From: Scleromitrula shiraiana
Taxonomy: Eukaryota; Ascomycota; Leotiomycetes; Helotiales; Sclerotiniaceae
Length of the DNA stretch: 64,000 nt
Assembly (NCBI GenBank): GCA_028455995.1
Contig: JABELC010000002.1
Location: 1,302,001-1,366,000, forward strand
Reading direction: 5' to 3'
Shown here piece by piece: positions 44,946 to 57,115 of the stretch. The position numbers and the translations under genes were made by a program. The notes under the pieces are model-generated. The model was not told the DNA's origin and did not search any database. It saw only the letters and a program-made list of their open reading frames with translations. Numbering within the stretch: the first letter of the stretch is position 1; every line of letters starts with the position of its first letter.

Positions 44946-47900
44946 CCATGGGTACGGTCGTACTTTACTGTAAGTTCGGTTGCGTTTCCATAAACTGAAA
45001 TGGAGGAAGGATCAATTACAGTATGAGTGAGAAAATTCTACGAATCTCACTCAATTGACGGTGATGCTTGCTTGCCGGAAAGAAAAAAAAAAGAGTAAGT
45101 CGAGTCGATTTCTACTGTATCAAGATTGACAGGCATATGGTGGCGGGACGCTCGTTGAAGATGGTGCAACGGTGATCACGCCAATATCTTTGTATCAGAT
45201 ACTTTTATCAATTGCATACTCTTCCAATTAATCAAGTGGTTCAAGAATCAAGTTGATTTCATCATCCCAAGAAATTGAATGCATTTCATCTATCTATCTG
45301 CACCGAAACCTCGAAGTCGGGGCTCCGAAAGCTTTACTGCGGCCCATTCGGCCTACTCGTTACATACACATATCACTCCTACATATACCAAATCAATCGG
45401 ATTGGGAAAATAGCACATCAAGGAGGGTTACAGAAGGTGGCAACCACCGCAAATCAAGCATTCCTTCAAAAATGCAGAAATTTTCGACCACACCTACCAC
45501 AAAGTTTCTAAAGAAAAAATAAGGACCTAAATCGGCCCTGGAAACCTTTCCTCGAAATTTTCACGGGGCGTTACCGGGATGAACAGAAATTATGGATTGT
45601 ATATTCGCCACTTACATAACTGTCTGCGTCCCCGTTGACGATCCCATCGTACCATCCATCCTTCGCATTGCATTACCCAACCTCCGCGTCCGCTTCACGG
45701 AAGAAAACACGATCATAACCTTATTCCGTATATTATAGTATAACACGCTGTATGTAAGTAAGTAACACATGTACCAAAAGAAGTCGTCGTCGTCGTCTAT
45801 TTTTTTTCTCCTTCCTTTCTTTTCTCGCTTTTCGCTGCGTGTCCTTTTCGTTCTACCACGTTGCACTACATGTGTCAACCAAGTATCGTGTGGACTGTAC
45901 GTATCGGGCTTCGAGTCGGCTAGTTGGCTAGATAGTTGTTGAGCCTGCTTGCTTACTGCCTTTGCTTGATGCATCTTTTACTCGGGGATTCGTCTACCGG
46001 ATAACATAGATGGGTTGATTGATGATGATGATACGTAGATACATGGGAATCTAGTACATTTCTTTTCTCTCGGGTACGGACTAGAACTCCGGCATAACCG
46101 GACCAGATGTGGTGAGATTTATGCGGGGTGGGCTTTTCCCCCCCTCTTGTCTTTCTACTCTTTCTTTGATTGTTTACTCTCTGCCTGCGTAGCTCTTGTG
46201 ATTTGCATTAGTTTTATTTATCTTCGTCTCGTGCTTTACTTCCTTTCTTTCGTTCTCCTAGGGGCTCCGGAGTTGGAAATTGTATCATTTCATATCGTAT
46301 CATCATGATATACCTACTAATTTTATACACGACCATGACCTTGCGCATGGCCATCCCGTTTCCTCCCATCAACCATTCATACATAAAGTTCATATCATCC
46401 ATACCATAATGATATATACATACATGATGAACACAAGTGTAAGTGTAACCAATGGTGGATACCAATGGCATACCACTATCATACTATTACCATTCCATAT
46501 CATACCATACGTACATTGTGTAGCTGTTAAACCAACACTTCAAATCTTGGATAAATTCCTCCGACGTAATACCACCACGATTACAAGATAGATAGATGGA
46601 TACAAGATACAATGGTACAATACAATACAATACAAGTACCCGATTCCCAGCTCCTCTGCACGGAAAACTCAATTCGGCGGAGTCTAAACGGAGGAATGAA
46701 TAAATGAATGAATCAAAATAGGCCATATCATCGGCTGAGATAGCTAGCTATCTATTTAGAGTACTTTGCTTCACTTTACTTAGCTCAGCCATTCACTCAA
46801 TGAAATCAATTCACACCAAAAAATTCTATCACATCTCTCTTTTCCATTTCTTTACTATACATACATACCCCTAACGTTCCATCAAACACGTGTTGAACAT
46901 CCATCCCAAACACGCCCCCAAAATCCTAATCACTAATCCCAATCCTCTTCCTCCTTGTGTAACATAAGGTTGTACCGCCTCCTCCCTCTCAAGTCTCCTC
47001 TCTCTCAAGATGTAACTATCCAGCCATTCTATTCCCTGCTCCCAATCCTAAGCCTAGTCCGCCCGCTCGCGATGCGACCTGTTTACCCCTCACGCCACGA
47101 ATGAACTGTTTACATATTTCTATCATTTATCATTTCTCAGTTCTCACATTTCTTACATTTTGCTGCAAGCACTTTTTTTGCTTTTTATTGATTTCTATGG
47201 GCTGCACTTTTTGGTTGGTATGATGTGATTTTAATGTGATTTGATATTATGATACGCAGGCGCAATTAAGCAAGTAGATATTTCTCCGCGTTGCACACTT
47301 AGCACTGAAATCTTTGGTGATGTGGATGGATGGGTGGATTGGTGGAATGGTGGTGGTTGAGGTTCCATTTCCTTTTGGTTCGCACGTGGATGGGTTGGTG
47401 TTGAATGGTATTGATGGAATGGGATAGAATGGTGAGTTTTATTGTTGGGGCTTGAGGGGTAGTGTAGATGTGGATGTGGATGTGGATGTGAATTGTATGG
47501 GTATGAGAAAGTGGGTTTGATACATCGGTATACTGAGGGAGGAAGGAAGAAATTCAAGACGTTTATTTTCTTATGAAGCAGATACGTACTTGCAATATTG
47601 AGTTCTTGAAGGTCGATGGATAAATGGATTCTCATTTACCTATGATCTAGTATAAGTATACGGACAAGCTAAGAAGTTGGAGTTAGCACTTAAGTACTTT
47701 AATATAAGAGTTCTATGCACTAGTATTCTGTTCATTTATCTTCATATCTATATCTATCTAGCCATACACTCGCTCGTTACATAATCTATCGTATTCGAAA
47801 TCTTACTTTAAATGTTACTCGAAAATAATATACACAATACCTCTAATTCCCAAAACATTCATTCAGATAGTACACATGAACAATTTTCATTTCATCAACT

Positions 47901-47961
47901 TCCAAACATCTTTGTCCAATCTACATAACCACAAGGTGGGGGCCAGGCGAGTAAATCCTAA

Positions 47962-47992
47962 TATCTATCTATCTATCTATCTACCCCCCCCC
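47962..47992. repeat. TATC tetranucleotide array adjoining a C-run
   Basis: About five TATC units followed directly by TAC and nine C residues. Confidence 0.85.
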
Positions 47993-50824
47993 GGCACGGC
48001 ACTTGATATCATATATGTATGTCTCAGAAACCCCAACGTTCAATTGTTCTCGTGATGAGAATTCCTTCTTATCGTCGTTTTTTTGGGAGGTGTTGTGGAC
48101 TTGTGGGTCTGTTTAGCCACAGATCATGGTGAGGGTGGGTAGTATGTGGCTGAGATGTGATAGGTGATGTGATGAGATATGAGGGCATTGGTGATTGTGA
48201 TTGTGATAGTGAGGGTTTTTGTTGCATGTCTGGGGAGTGGAGATTGGATGGTGGGTGATGGTTTTGGAAGGGTCAGATGATGGGTGGTTTACATATCATA
48301 TCGATTTTCTTTCTTTTATCTTTGGATGCATGAGATGAATCGGTTTGATACTAGTAGGTATTCACGTATATCTGCTTATTTATTCTATAGTAAAAATAGG
48401 TTAGATATACGGAATTTTAATCTTGTCAGTCATTATATCGTATATCTCGGTTTATAGTTCTTGTTATTTTATACACACATGTTTGTGTATGGCAAATTCA
48501 AGTGAAACAAAGTAAAGTAATAGAGATAGAAATGTTGAACCTATCCTCTGTTCTTTGTCGTTATCTTCACTTGATGGTAGAAGTAGATCTGCGATATTCT
48601 TCACTCTGTATCCATAGTTTGGCTAGGGGAAGTTCTTCCAGATAGGGTTGAGATTCATATATATCTATTAACGTATGATATGTATCTGGAAGTAATTCAT
48701 TGGTGTAGATTGAGATCTGGATGACTTTGTTTCAAAACTCAATGTCACTTTGTAGTCGCCGTTCAGCGATCCTTTCCATAGTCAATATATCTGCACAGGA
48801 AGACACTATCAAATTCAGTGAGCCATGTTGGGCAATCTTATATACAGAGTAGTCTACTAATCGTAGCAATGCAATGAATAAATTACGTTGAAGTTGTCCT
48901 GACGATGTTTGATCTGATTTGACTGTCGTTTTAGGGACTAATAACATCACTCCATTTTAAAATGGTCAGATCTATTCCACTACCAAGTCCAAAGTTATCA
49001 CTATCGTCCACAGTAAGATCTTGCTCATTACCCCGAGGCTTTAGCTCGAGTTATGACTCGGACAGGCTTTGATTTCCTAACCAACTTGAACGTCAAAGAA
49101 CTGAACCTCATTATCAAGATAACATTATAACCACAAATATAGGGGGTATTGATCGGTATAATCTGCTTGCCACAATCCGTATTGGTATGTGAAGTCTAGT
49201 GATGAGACACTTGTCTATATATAATTTCACCGAATATCGAAACTTTTAGTAGCTTCTATTTCGTTCGAGTGAACGAGATCCGTTGGCAACCTGGTTTGTC
49301 ATGTTTGAATACATGAATACTATAAATCAAAACTTTCTTTATTTTGTTTAAACATTAATTTGAACAGACTAAACATACGTTTGGGGATCACTTTGAAATA
49401 ACAGACTAAAATCACTCTCCTGTCTTGCGAATTGTCAACAATGATTGATCATATCCAATTAGAGTCGTCAACCCAAAATGTTGACCTCCAATCCACTCGC
49501 ACATAGTATCAATATGAAACTGCACTCAGCTTTAGATACCTAGTATGGTTCAATTTAGACTTAGCATACACTTCCGGATTGCTGCGGATACGTCGTAGAA
49601 GATCAACTAGTAGTATTGTGTACCCGACTTCCCGATTTCAATAACGGAGATGCAGTAGAGCTTGTATATAACTTGGCTGTATGTATATAACTCGAAGCAG
49701 TTGTTATTTCGCCTCCCCTATTAGTGTATAAATTGAAGGTTGATTAAACAGTGATCAAGTAGACATACACGAGTTGATAGAAACACTAGCGATGGCTCCT
49801 GCTGAGATGTGGATGTGTAAGAAAATTCAAGTTGGATCATAGTCATGACTTCACCATTTTCCAACCAAACATTCAACCTCTTGATAACATCTCACTTCTA
49901 CTTGCTGCTTTTCTTTGTTCATTCATTGACCCATCTTCACTCTTCTAGTGATTACCACAAAACGGCTACTATGGCACTAATGTTATCATTCTGAACATCC
50001 CCCATCAAGCTGGTGGAATCCAGTGCTGAAACCTTGTCATAGAAAACTCGTATTTGAGGATCATAACTATTATCCGCGATTCGTACAGAATTTACTGTTT
50101 ATCTACGTCTAATTAGAATTGCGTTATTAGCAAGCTCGGCCAAACCTAGGAGATATATCAATCGCCCTAATTGTAGTTGGAATGAGACCTTTGGCCTGCA
50201 AACTTATTTGTTTTATGCATGAAAGCAGTCAACAGTCTCTAATCAGCGAATGGGTTGAGTCGGAAAGATTGAAGAGGAGAACTCCAAGGGGTTTATTATG
50301 GAATCACCTCATCATCACACAAGCACTTTATAGAACCTTTCTGAGTAATATTGTTTTAGAGAATGGCTACTAATAAACATAATACAAGACTCAATAATAC
50401 CTGTCTGTTTCTATTCTGGTAAACAACAATACGCCCTGTAATATCCATATGGTATGTAACGTACTGTGATCCAGCTACTGTAACGATTGTGATCCATCTA
50501 TCCTTTTATTTACCACAGTGTTCTGTATTCCACTCGACAACGATAACCATCATACTCCTGAATTTACTTTGACTTGCTCTGTTTCGTATCAGAAGCTTTC
50601 CTACCCATCCATCTAGAGAATTATAATACAAATTGACTACAAAACCCGCGTTCAAAAACATGTTGAATGACATCCTAATATCTGCATATCATAACGTAAT
50701 GAACGACAATAAAACGTGTTGTTTTGTACGCTTGTAGAAACTTTAACAGTGTTAATAGTGATCAACACCGAAATACGACTTACTGAAATCGATCAAGTTC
50801 GACTTCAAAGTGTTTATCCACACC

Positions 50825-53059
50825 CTAGAGACCTATTTGACCACCAGGACTAAATCCAACGCTCATGCCTTTATCACCCTCCAGGACCTTTTTCATCTTT
50901 TGTCTCTCGGCCCATTCACGACTAGCCTGACGTCCACGTTCAGCAGCCTCCTCTCTGGATCTTTTAGCAGCCGCTTCACGATCTCTCTTTTCCCTTTCCA
51001 TATCCTCCATAAGCCTAGCATCCCTGTTGTAAGCATCCTTGGCCCGCTGACGTTGCAAGTGGACATCTGCATCGGAGACAGTACGTTGCATAGCAAGACC
51101 ACTCATAACAGGACCGCGCTGAACAGCCGATGATTTACGAACTGCTGGTAGAACTTTGGTGCGTGAAGTCGATGTATTGGCTTTTTGCAATTCGAGAATA
51201 GATGGACGGTGAGCACCTACTTTGGTCTTGCGCTTGCCAATAGTAAGATCACCATTATCAGTATCGTCGCTGTTAAATTTACTTTGACGAGCACGACTTG
51301 CAGCTGTATCGCGAGGTAAAGTACGAGATATAAACCCTTTGCTCATGGGCCTTGCTTTGAATTCACGTCTCTTGCGTTCTTCTTCTTCTTTAGCTTTAAG
51401 CTTAGCTTCGTGTAATTCTTTCTTGCGCCTTGAAACTGCTTCACCTGGAAGCTCGAATTGTGGTTTTGTTGGCGATTTGGTTGACTTGATTTTAGGAAGT
51501 GGCATGATCTTGACAGTTGCTTCAGAAGTCTCACGCTGTGTAAGGCGAGCTTCCCTTTGTTCTTTTAATCGTCGAGCGACAGCTTCTCCAGGGAGCTCAA
51601 ATGTCGATTTAGTAGCTGGCTTCGCAGACTTGGTGACCAGTTTGGGGGGAAGCAAGCTCGCCGGACGCGAAACTTTGTTTGGGGACCCTACTTTGCTCGA
51701 CGATACTGCTGTTTGCTCTACTACGCGAGGGGCTGGACTGCCAAACGTCATAGATTTCGATTTCTTGAGAGTAGTTTCCTTGGGGATCGTAGACTTGACT
51801 CGCATGGTTGCATAGGTTTGCTTTGGTCTTTGAGGGGGTGTAAAATTCTTGTTGATGGAACTACGTTCACGAACTTCAGCGGCGACGATTTCTTTGGCCA
51901 TAGTTCGACGGGGCGATGCTCTCAATTCTTTGCTTGGAGATACATTAGAAGAGATGCTTACTCCCTTCTTAGTGGAAGAAGTAAAGATTTCATCGGTACG
52001 GGTAGCTTCGTCGAGTGCATCAATAGCATCCTCCAAATTATCAAATTCCTCGAGAGAGTCTTCAATTCGAGAGACAGGTTTAGCTGGTGACCGACTAGTT
52101 ATCTGTTCTACAAATGAATCTTCGTCATCTTGAACAACAACAGTAGGACGAGTAGGAGTAGCTACTCTTTGGGTCTCACGAGCTCTTTCAACTTCGTCTA
52201 ATGTCTTAACTTTTGGTTTTGTGGATGGGAGATGCATAGGCTTGGCTGGGTAACTGTTTTCATCTGTATTTGATTGAATGACTTCGAATTGAGAGGGTTT
52301 ATTATATACCTCGTAGTTGATGTTACTTTGCATTGCTAAAGCGTTGAAGGGATCAGTATAACCGAATCTTGTTTCAGTAAAATTCCCAGTCTTCAAAGGA
52401 AAGTAAGTATGGCCAGCGAAAAGAGATGCACGGTAATCCGCATTTCGAGGCGGTCTCCAGAACATGTCTCCAGCAGCAGTCTCGCCAGTAAATGAAACAC
52501 CTGAAAAACACTGACCTGCTTGTTGTCTTGCAACTTGGGCTCGAGTTATGCGTGTCATTCGCGGTTGTGAGTATAAAATAGGCTGTTGTCTGCTAGGGAG
52601 TGGTTGTGAGTGGTTGGCGAATTGTAGTGGGTTCAATGAAAGCAGTTGATTCGCAAAAGGTATTGTAATTGGGACTTCATTGGTGCTCGATATTGATGTT
52701 GTATTTGGTGTAATTCCTGTTGCAGGATGTAGGTGCCCAACGGCCTTGTCGACATTTTCAATTTGTTCGCTAGAACCGAAGATTTCTGCCGATATATCCT
52801 GTTTGCCCTTCTTCTTATTCTTATTTTTCTTGCTCTTGGTAATTCCAAGGGCGTTCCGATATGCAGCCTTGAGATTCTTCATCTGTTGCTGGACAACATC
52901 GTTTTCTTGAGAAGACATTGTATTAAGTTCAGTCAAATTAGCGGGAGCCAATGCTTTCGAAGCAGGTGTAGCAGGCAGTGGAATCTGTGCTGCAATGAAA
53001 GCAGTGTTGTCTTCAGCAATACTAAATTTAGTAGACCTTGTTACTCGAGACATATTCAA
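50825..53059 (-). CDS. Conserved fungal basic, disordered protein with repeated FELPGEAV motif; function unknown
   Basis: Single ORF of 744 codons, start MNMSRVTRSTKFSIAED. The centre holds two copies of a module: FELPGEAVARRLKEQREARL and FELPGEAVSRRKKELHEAKL, about 57 residues apart, each preceded by a Lys/Ser/Thr/Pro-rich linker. A charged helix follows (EEEERKRREFKARP). The C-terminus is a long Glu/Arg coiled-coil-like segment (MEDMEREKRDREAAAKRSRE) ending SVGFSPGGQIGL. There is no membrane segment and no enzyme signature. The duplicated motif plus basic linkers resembles microtubule- or nucleic-acid-binding scaffolds, but that is only a guess. It lies 770 bp from dad2, on the same strand. 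Confidence 0.75.
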   Translation of the reverse strand: MNMSRVTRSTKFSIAEDNTAFIAAQIPLPATPASKALAPANLTELNTMSSQENDVVQQQMKNLKAAYRNALGITKSKKNKNKKKGKQDISAEIFGSSEQIENVDKAVGHLHPATGITPNTTSISSTNEVPITIPFANQLLSLNPLQFANHSQPLPSRQQPILYSQPRMTRITRAQVARQQAGQCFSGVSFTGETAAGDMFWRPPRNADYRASLFAGHTYFPLKTGNFTETRFGYTDPFNALAMQSNINYEVYNKPSQFEVIQSNTDENSYPAKPMHLPSTKPKVKTLDEVERARETQRVATPTRPTVVVQDDEDSFVEQITSRSPAKPVSRIEDSLEEFDNLEDAIDALDEATRTDEIFTSSTKKGVSISSNVSPSKELRASPRRTMAKEIVAAEVRERSSINKNFTPPQRPKQTYATMRVKSTIPKETTLKKSKSMTFGSPAPRVVEQTAVSSSKVGSPNKVSRPASLLPPKLVTKSAKPATKSTFELPGEAVARRLKEQREARLTQRETSEATVKIMPLPKIKSTKSPTKPQFELPGEAVSRRKKELHEAKLKAKEEEERKRREFKARPMSKGFISRTLPRDTAASRARQSKFNSDDTDNGDLTIGKRKTKVGAHRPSILELQKANTSTSRTKVLPAVRKSSAVQRGPVMSGLAMQRTVSDADVHLQRQRAKDAYNRDARLMEDMEREKRDREAAAKRSREEAAERGRQASREWAERQKMKKVLEGDKGMSVGFSPGGQIGL

Positions 53060-53828
53060 CTACTTGAAAACGTAAAGTTCGACGCAGCTTGCTGGTGAAT
53101 TTGTGTCTCGGAGTTTAGATATGGTTTTCGACTTGGGAGTGATTGGATTGCAAGGATTCGTTCAAGGTTCAAAGATTACAACCAAAACGCGAACAAATAT
53201 CAGAGGTGCAAAATCATAGAAATGTTGTAGATGAAGTGTGATTTATTCTTCCAAAACCAAAGTTCAATTGTCGATTATGAAAACTGTATGACAAGAATGT
53301 CAATAGGAAAAGATTGTTGGTTCGGCCGCTATAATATCGCATACCATTACCTCTTCCCCTCTATTGATTTTACCCGATCACCATAGCAACCGGGAGCACA
53401 ACTTAGGAAACCGCGACCCGTTCGTGTGCACCGCGTCGGTAGTAACCCGAAGGACTTAAGACGAGAGCTCAAAAAGTATCGTGTATGATTTCCTAGGACT
53501 GTAAACTAATGAATGGAAACACTCCTATCAGTTCTTAATCCTCATCAAAAAGGCCTCATATCTTAAAAGGTAAGTGTTGAATAGGAACATAAGGGAGAAC
53601 CATGTATATCACAAAAACTGAGGTCCTTCTAAAAACTTATTTTATTCTGTGAACACACGATTAAGCCATTGTCAGACCTCTTTCCTCTAAACGCCTTCCC
53701 TTGTTAATGTGCCCTTGAATAAGTCGAAGGAGTCATACATTGTAAACCCACCTAAAATACGCCTTAAATGCATAAACTCCTGTAATGATGGTAACCTTCC
53801 CTTAAATTTTCCAAAATGGCGTAGACCC
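53060..53828. promoter_or_regulatory. Promoter of the FELPGEAV-protein gene and 3' flank of dad2
   Basis: 770 bp between two minus-strand genes. The part near 53300-53450 is more GC-rich and is the likely core promoter. No specific motif is assigned. Confidence 0.4.
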
Positions 53829-54372
53829 CTATTGTTCACTTGATTCTCCACCTGAAGATGGTTGTAACATTGGCGCATGTTCTGTAGGTATTCGAACTAA
53901 AGTCTGAGGCAGAGGTATTTCTGATTCTAATTTCTTCTGAGATTCCTCGTCTTGTACATCGTTCGAATCTTTTGGCTTTGGTATTTTCACTGCATATTTA
54001 TTAGAACGTATAATAAGTAATGAATTAATGCAGTACTTACTAGATGCCATACTAATTGCTTGAAGTACATTGTGCCAATTCCCCAACACAGTAGCGACAG
54101 CTAAACAAATATCAGCGAGTAGTGCATTATGCATATTCGAAATGCATACCTTCTGTCCCATCGGAAAGAGTCGATAACTTTTCTTCCAGCATTTGCATTT
54201 GTCCTGCCAGTCCAGCACTAAGATCCCGTAGTTGCTTTAGGTTCTCTAACTCAGCTTTCTTCTCATTAATCCGCGCTTGTAAAATAGGAGATTGTCCGGT
54301 AGAAGAGCTAAGACTGCCACCCATTGAGGGTTGACGTAGATGGGAACCGAGGGGTCGAGATGAATATGACAT
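53829..54372 (-). CDS. dad2: DASH/Dam1 complex subunit Dad2
   Basis: Three exons: 54372-54150, 54100-54041 and 53989-53829. The introns use GTATGC...TTTAG and GTAAGT...GCAG. The product is 147 aa. The core helix is diagnostic: ARINEKKAELENLKQLRDLS, then QMLEEKLSTLSDGTEAVATV and GNWHNVLQAISMAS across the first junction. Dad2 is part of the ten-subunit DASH ring that couples kinetochores to microtubule ends in fungi. The C-terminal tail (PKPKDSNDVQDEESQKKLES and on) is acidic and disordered. It is transcribed divergently from sgo1, which starts 462 bp away, so the two mitotic genes probably share a promoter. Confidence 0.93.
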
Positions 54373-54834
54373 TTTTGCGGTGTAGTATTTGCATTCAACG
54401 TTGTATTTTTAACATCGATTAGAGGAATTAAGTAACTAGTACTTGAATATGAATTGATATAGATGTAGACTTTAGTAATAAGTATGAGTGGATTTCTACG
54501 TACGGTAGGTAGTAGTAGTAGTTATCTTACAATTTCAATTTCATCAGCGGGGACAACTCATCGAGACCCAAATCTTTTTTAATTGAGAAGCCACAAGGCG
54601 TGCAGGGGTATTGTCATCTCAACCGCTAGTGGCATAATATATGATCTAGCCGTATTTGGAAGAAATGTAAACAGACCTTAAAAATTATTTGTACACAAAA
54701 CTAGAAACAACGACAGGAACACTCTCACAACTTAATCGTTCGCAGCTTCCGAATTCTGATAATATCGTCCCGATAATATTTTCGGATCTCAGCACAAACA
54801 CAACGCTCCTTTTCCGCATGCACTGCCAGCTCAG
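54373..54834. promoter_or_regulatory. Shared bidirectional promoter of dad2 and sgo1
   Basis: A 462-bp interval lies between the start codons of two divergent chromosome-segregation genes. It contains a GTAGGTAGTAGTAGTAG run at about 54505-54520 and a GC-richer part near 54540-54630. No cell-cycle element is identified with certainty. Confidence 0.5.
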
Positions 54835-57115
54835 ATGGCCCGCTTAAATGAGCCTGTAACTTCGATGGAGAGCATAGAATCTTGTGAGTACATACAAACT
54901 ATTTTATGGCAGTAAGCAAAATGGAGGCGCATCTTTCTAATATAATTATAGTGAAACGCAAGTTCATGCGACAGAATCGCGATATTGCACGAGTTAACTC
55001 TACACAATCACTTCGAATTCGCAACCTTGAGAACGAGACATCCAAACTGCTGGCCGAAAACCTTGGGCTACGAGAACAAATTCTAAGACTTGAGAGTGAA
55101 TTAGAACATGGAAGGTCACGAAGAGTGGCAGAAAGAGTAAGTGAAGTGAAGTCACAATTGGAGGAAAGACTTCTCGAGATTGGTGCTTTAATAAGTGGTC
55201 TTGGGGAGGAATCTCCAAGGAAAAGAAGGTCACCACCACCGAAACAATTTGGGGGATCAAGGTCAAGTCCCCTTCGAAGTCCTGAACAGAGAAATTGGAA
55301 GAACGTAGCCACGTTCAGTGAGGCTGTCGCTAGCCAAGAGGGAAAACTACCACCGATCCTAGAGAACAAGTACTATCCAAGGAGGACTTTAGAGTAGGTT
55401 TTGGAGCTTCTAAGTTTTAAGGATTTATTACTGACCAGTTCGACAGGTACCAAGAACTCGAAAACTTAATTGAGGTTGCTACAGAAAGTACAGATTCGCC
55501 AGATATCGGTCCGCCACCGGTGTCACAATTTGTCGATGAGGATCCTGTAAAGATCGATCTACCGAGCAAGATTTATTTCGAGGAGCAAGATGATGCAGTT
55601 ATATTGGACCCCAGCACGTCTATGAATCTCGAGCAAAGAAGAAAGCGTAAGGATAGTATGGGAGTTAATGACCTCAAGAAGAGCAAAGCCGAGAATTCCC
55701 AAGGAGCCCGAGAAAATACCGGATCCCTTAAGTCTGGTGCAAAAAGGAAACTTAGTGCTAGGGACGACGATGAGCCAGAACCTTTGAAATCCACTGATGC
55801 CGACGATTTTAAATTCACGCGTGTATCGTCCGAAGAACGAACGAAGACTAGACCTGTCAATTCATCTGCGAAAGAAAATAGCAAGCCGCTGAAGGATATT
55901 TCTAGTGGTAAAGCGCTCTCTAGAGATAAACCTAGTTTACCTCCAAATACACGAAAGGTTCTTGCTCCCAAGAGTGTTAATAATTCCCCTAGGAAGAGTG
56001 CCAGTGTTAGAAACCTAGTTCAGGATGGTACAAAGTCTGGGAAAGCAGATATCTTCAAGGACAAGGTCGCAAAAGAGTTTCCGATCGACAAAGAGGAAGG
56101 GAATACGCAATATGTATTAGAAGATACGCAGTGTCATGTAGACGTTTTCAACATACAGCTGGAGCCCGAAACACCTGGACCTGTTGATATGTTCTCACCT
56201 ATTTCCTCTCATCCTTCAACTGCTCGAGCACAGTCTCGAGATACACCACCCCCACCAGAGATTGGGGAAGCTGCAGAGGGTCAAAGGCCTAGTCGGCGAG
56301 CTCGAGGCTCTGTTAGCTATGCAGAACCTAACCTAAGGGATAAAATGCGAAGACCTGGAAAGGAATTCGTGGATGCCGTTATAACAGGCGGGAAAGTTCG
56401 CGTTGTCAAGTCTGATGAAGATGGTGGGCCAATAACCGCAAGCAAAATCAAGATCGATCCAGAAAATGAGGAAGCTTGGAAGCGGATACCTGCAGCTGCT
56501 AGTGCTGACCAAAGCCCCCTAAGCAACAAAACTTCTACCCAGACACCCGAAATGATACCCAGTAGCATCACCAATCATAGAAAGCGTCGCGAGTCTATTC
56601 TCCACCAAGCTGAAGCGGAGTTCTCTGGACAAAAATCTGTTTCGGAACTTTTGGCAGAATCGAGGAAATCTAGAGTGAAAGCAAAGGGACAGGCGCCGGA
56701 AGAATCTGGCTCAATGACAACTCTAGAGGAAATGGGCATTTTTGAATTTCAAGGTTCACCAAAGCGGGATATCAAAGTAGAGAAAGCAGCAAGACAAGAA
56801 AGAGCCCCTTCACGTTTCTCCAGAAGAGCTTCTGCCATGCCGGAGAACACCATGGAGCATGATGCTGAGCTATCGAAGGACGCGGGAATACAAGGACCTG
56901 CACCTACATCTGCACCAGTAGCTGCCCTGGCACCACGGCGAAGACAATCCACAATGACGATGAGTAGCCGAAACACATCCCTAATGGGAAATGGTTCAGA
57001 GATGGATGCAGAGCCCGATAAATCTCTAAAACGGTCTGTTAGTAATAGTTCTCTGTCGAACAGCACAAGGGGTAGTGACAGAGTATCCGCGAGGAGGAGA
57101 AGTATGATGTTATGA
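54835..57115 (+). CDS. sgo1: Shugoshin (centromeric cohesin protector)
   Basis: Three exons: 54835-54883, 54952-55393 and 55447-57115; 719 aa. The tiny first exon is needed: MARLNEPVTSMESIES joins LKRKFMRQNRDIARVNSTQS, the conserved shugoshin N-terminus. A coiled coil follows to about residue 95. This region binds PP2A in the family. The C-terminal SGO motif is at about residues 447-468: RRARGSVSYAEPNLRDKMRR, which binds phosphorylated histone H2A. The long middle is basic and disordered, with a KEN-box-like AKENS near residue 306, a possible APC/C degron. Shugoshin shields cohesin and recruits Aurora B. The last residues (RRRSMML) are basic. The gene is head to head with dad2 and convergent with vps29. 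Confidence 0.93.

Larger units (their letters stand above)
38258..50824. other. 12.5-kb gene-free, repeat-rich domain upstream of ecl1
   Basis: No ORF with a recognisable product on either strand; the longest are around 110-135 codons and compositionally biased. It contains poly-A/T tracts (38990-39020), a TTA array (39132-39158) and a 10-base array of GTATTGTAAC type (about 39555-39594). It also has GGAT/TGAT arrays (39687-39730), an AT island with a perfect palindrome (44755-44945), GTC units (45783-45798), ACAAT units (about 46613-46634) and TATC units followed by C9 (47962-47992). The ecl1 promoter is within the first kilobase or so. Confidence 0.6.

Noticed and set aside
45612..45974. 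120-codon minus-strand ORF
   Set aside because: Dominated by Lys/Arg and Asp runs coming from CT-rich and GTC microsatellites.
47231..47635. 134-codon minus-strand ORF rich in His and Pro
   Set aside because: Encoded by GGATGTGGATGTGG-type repeats; no conserved motif.
31899..47992. CRISPR-like array among the regular repeats
   Set aside because: Repeat units are 3-10 bp with no spacers, and the organism is eukaryotic; they are microsatellites.
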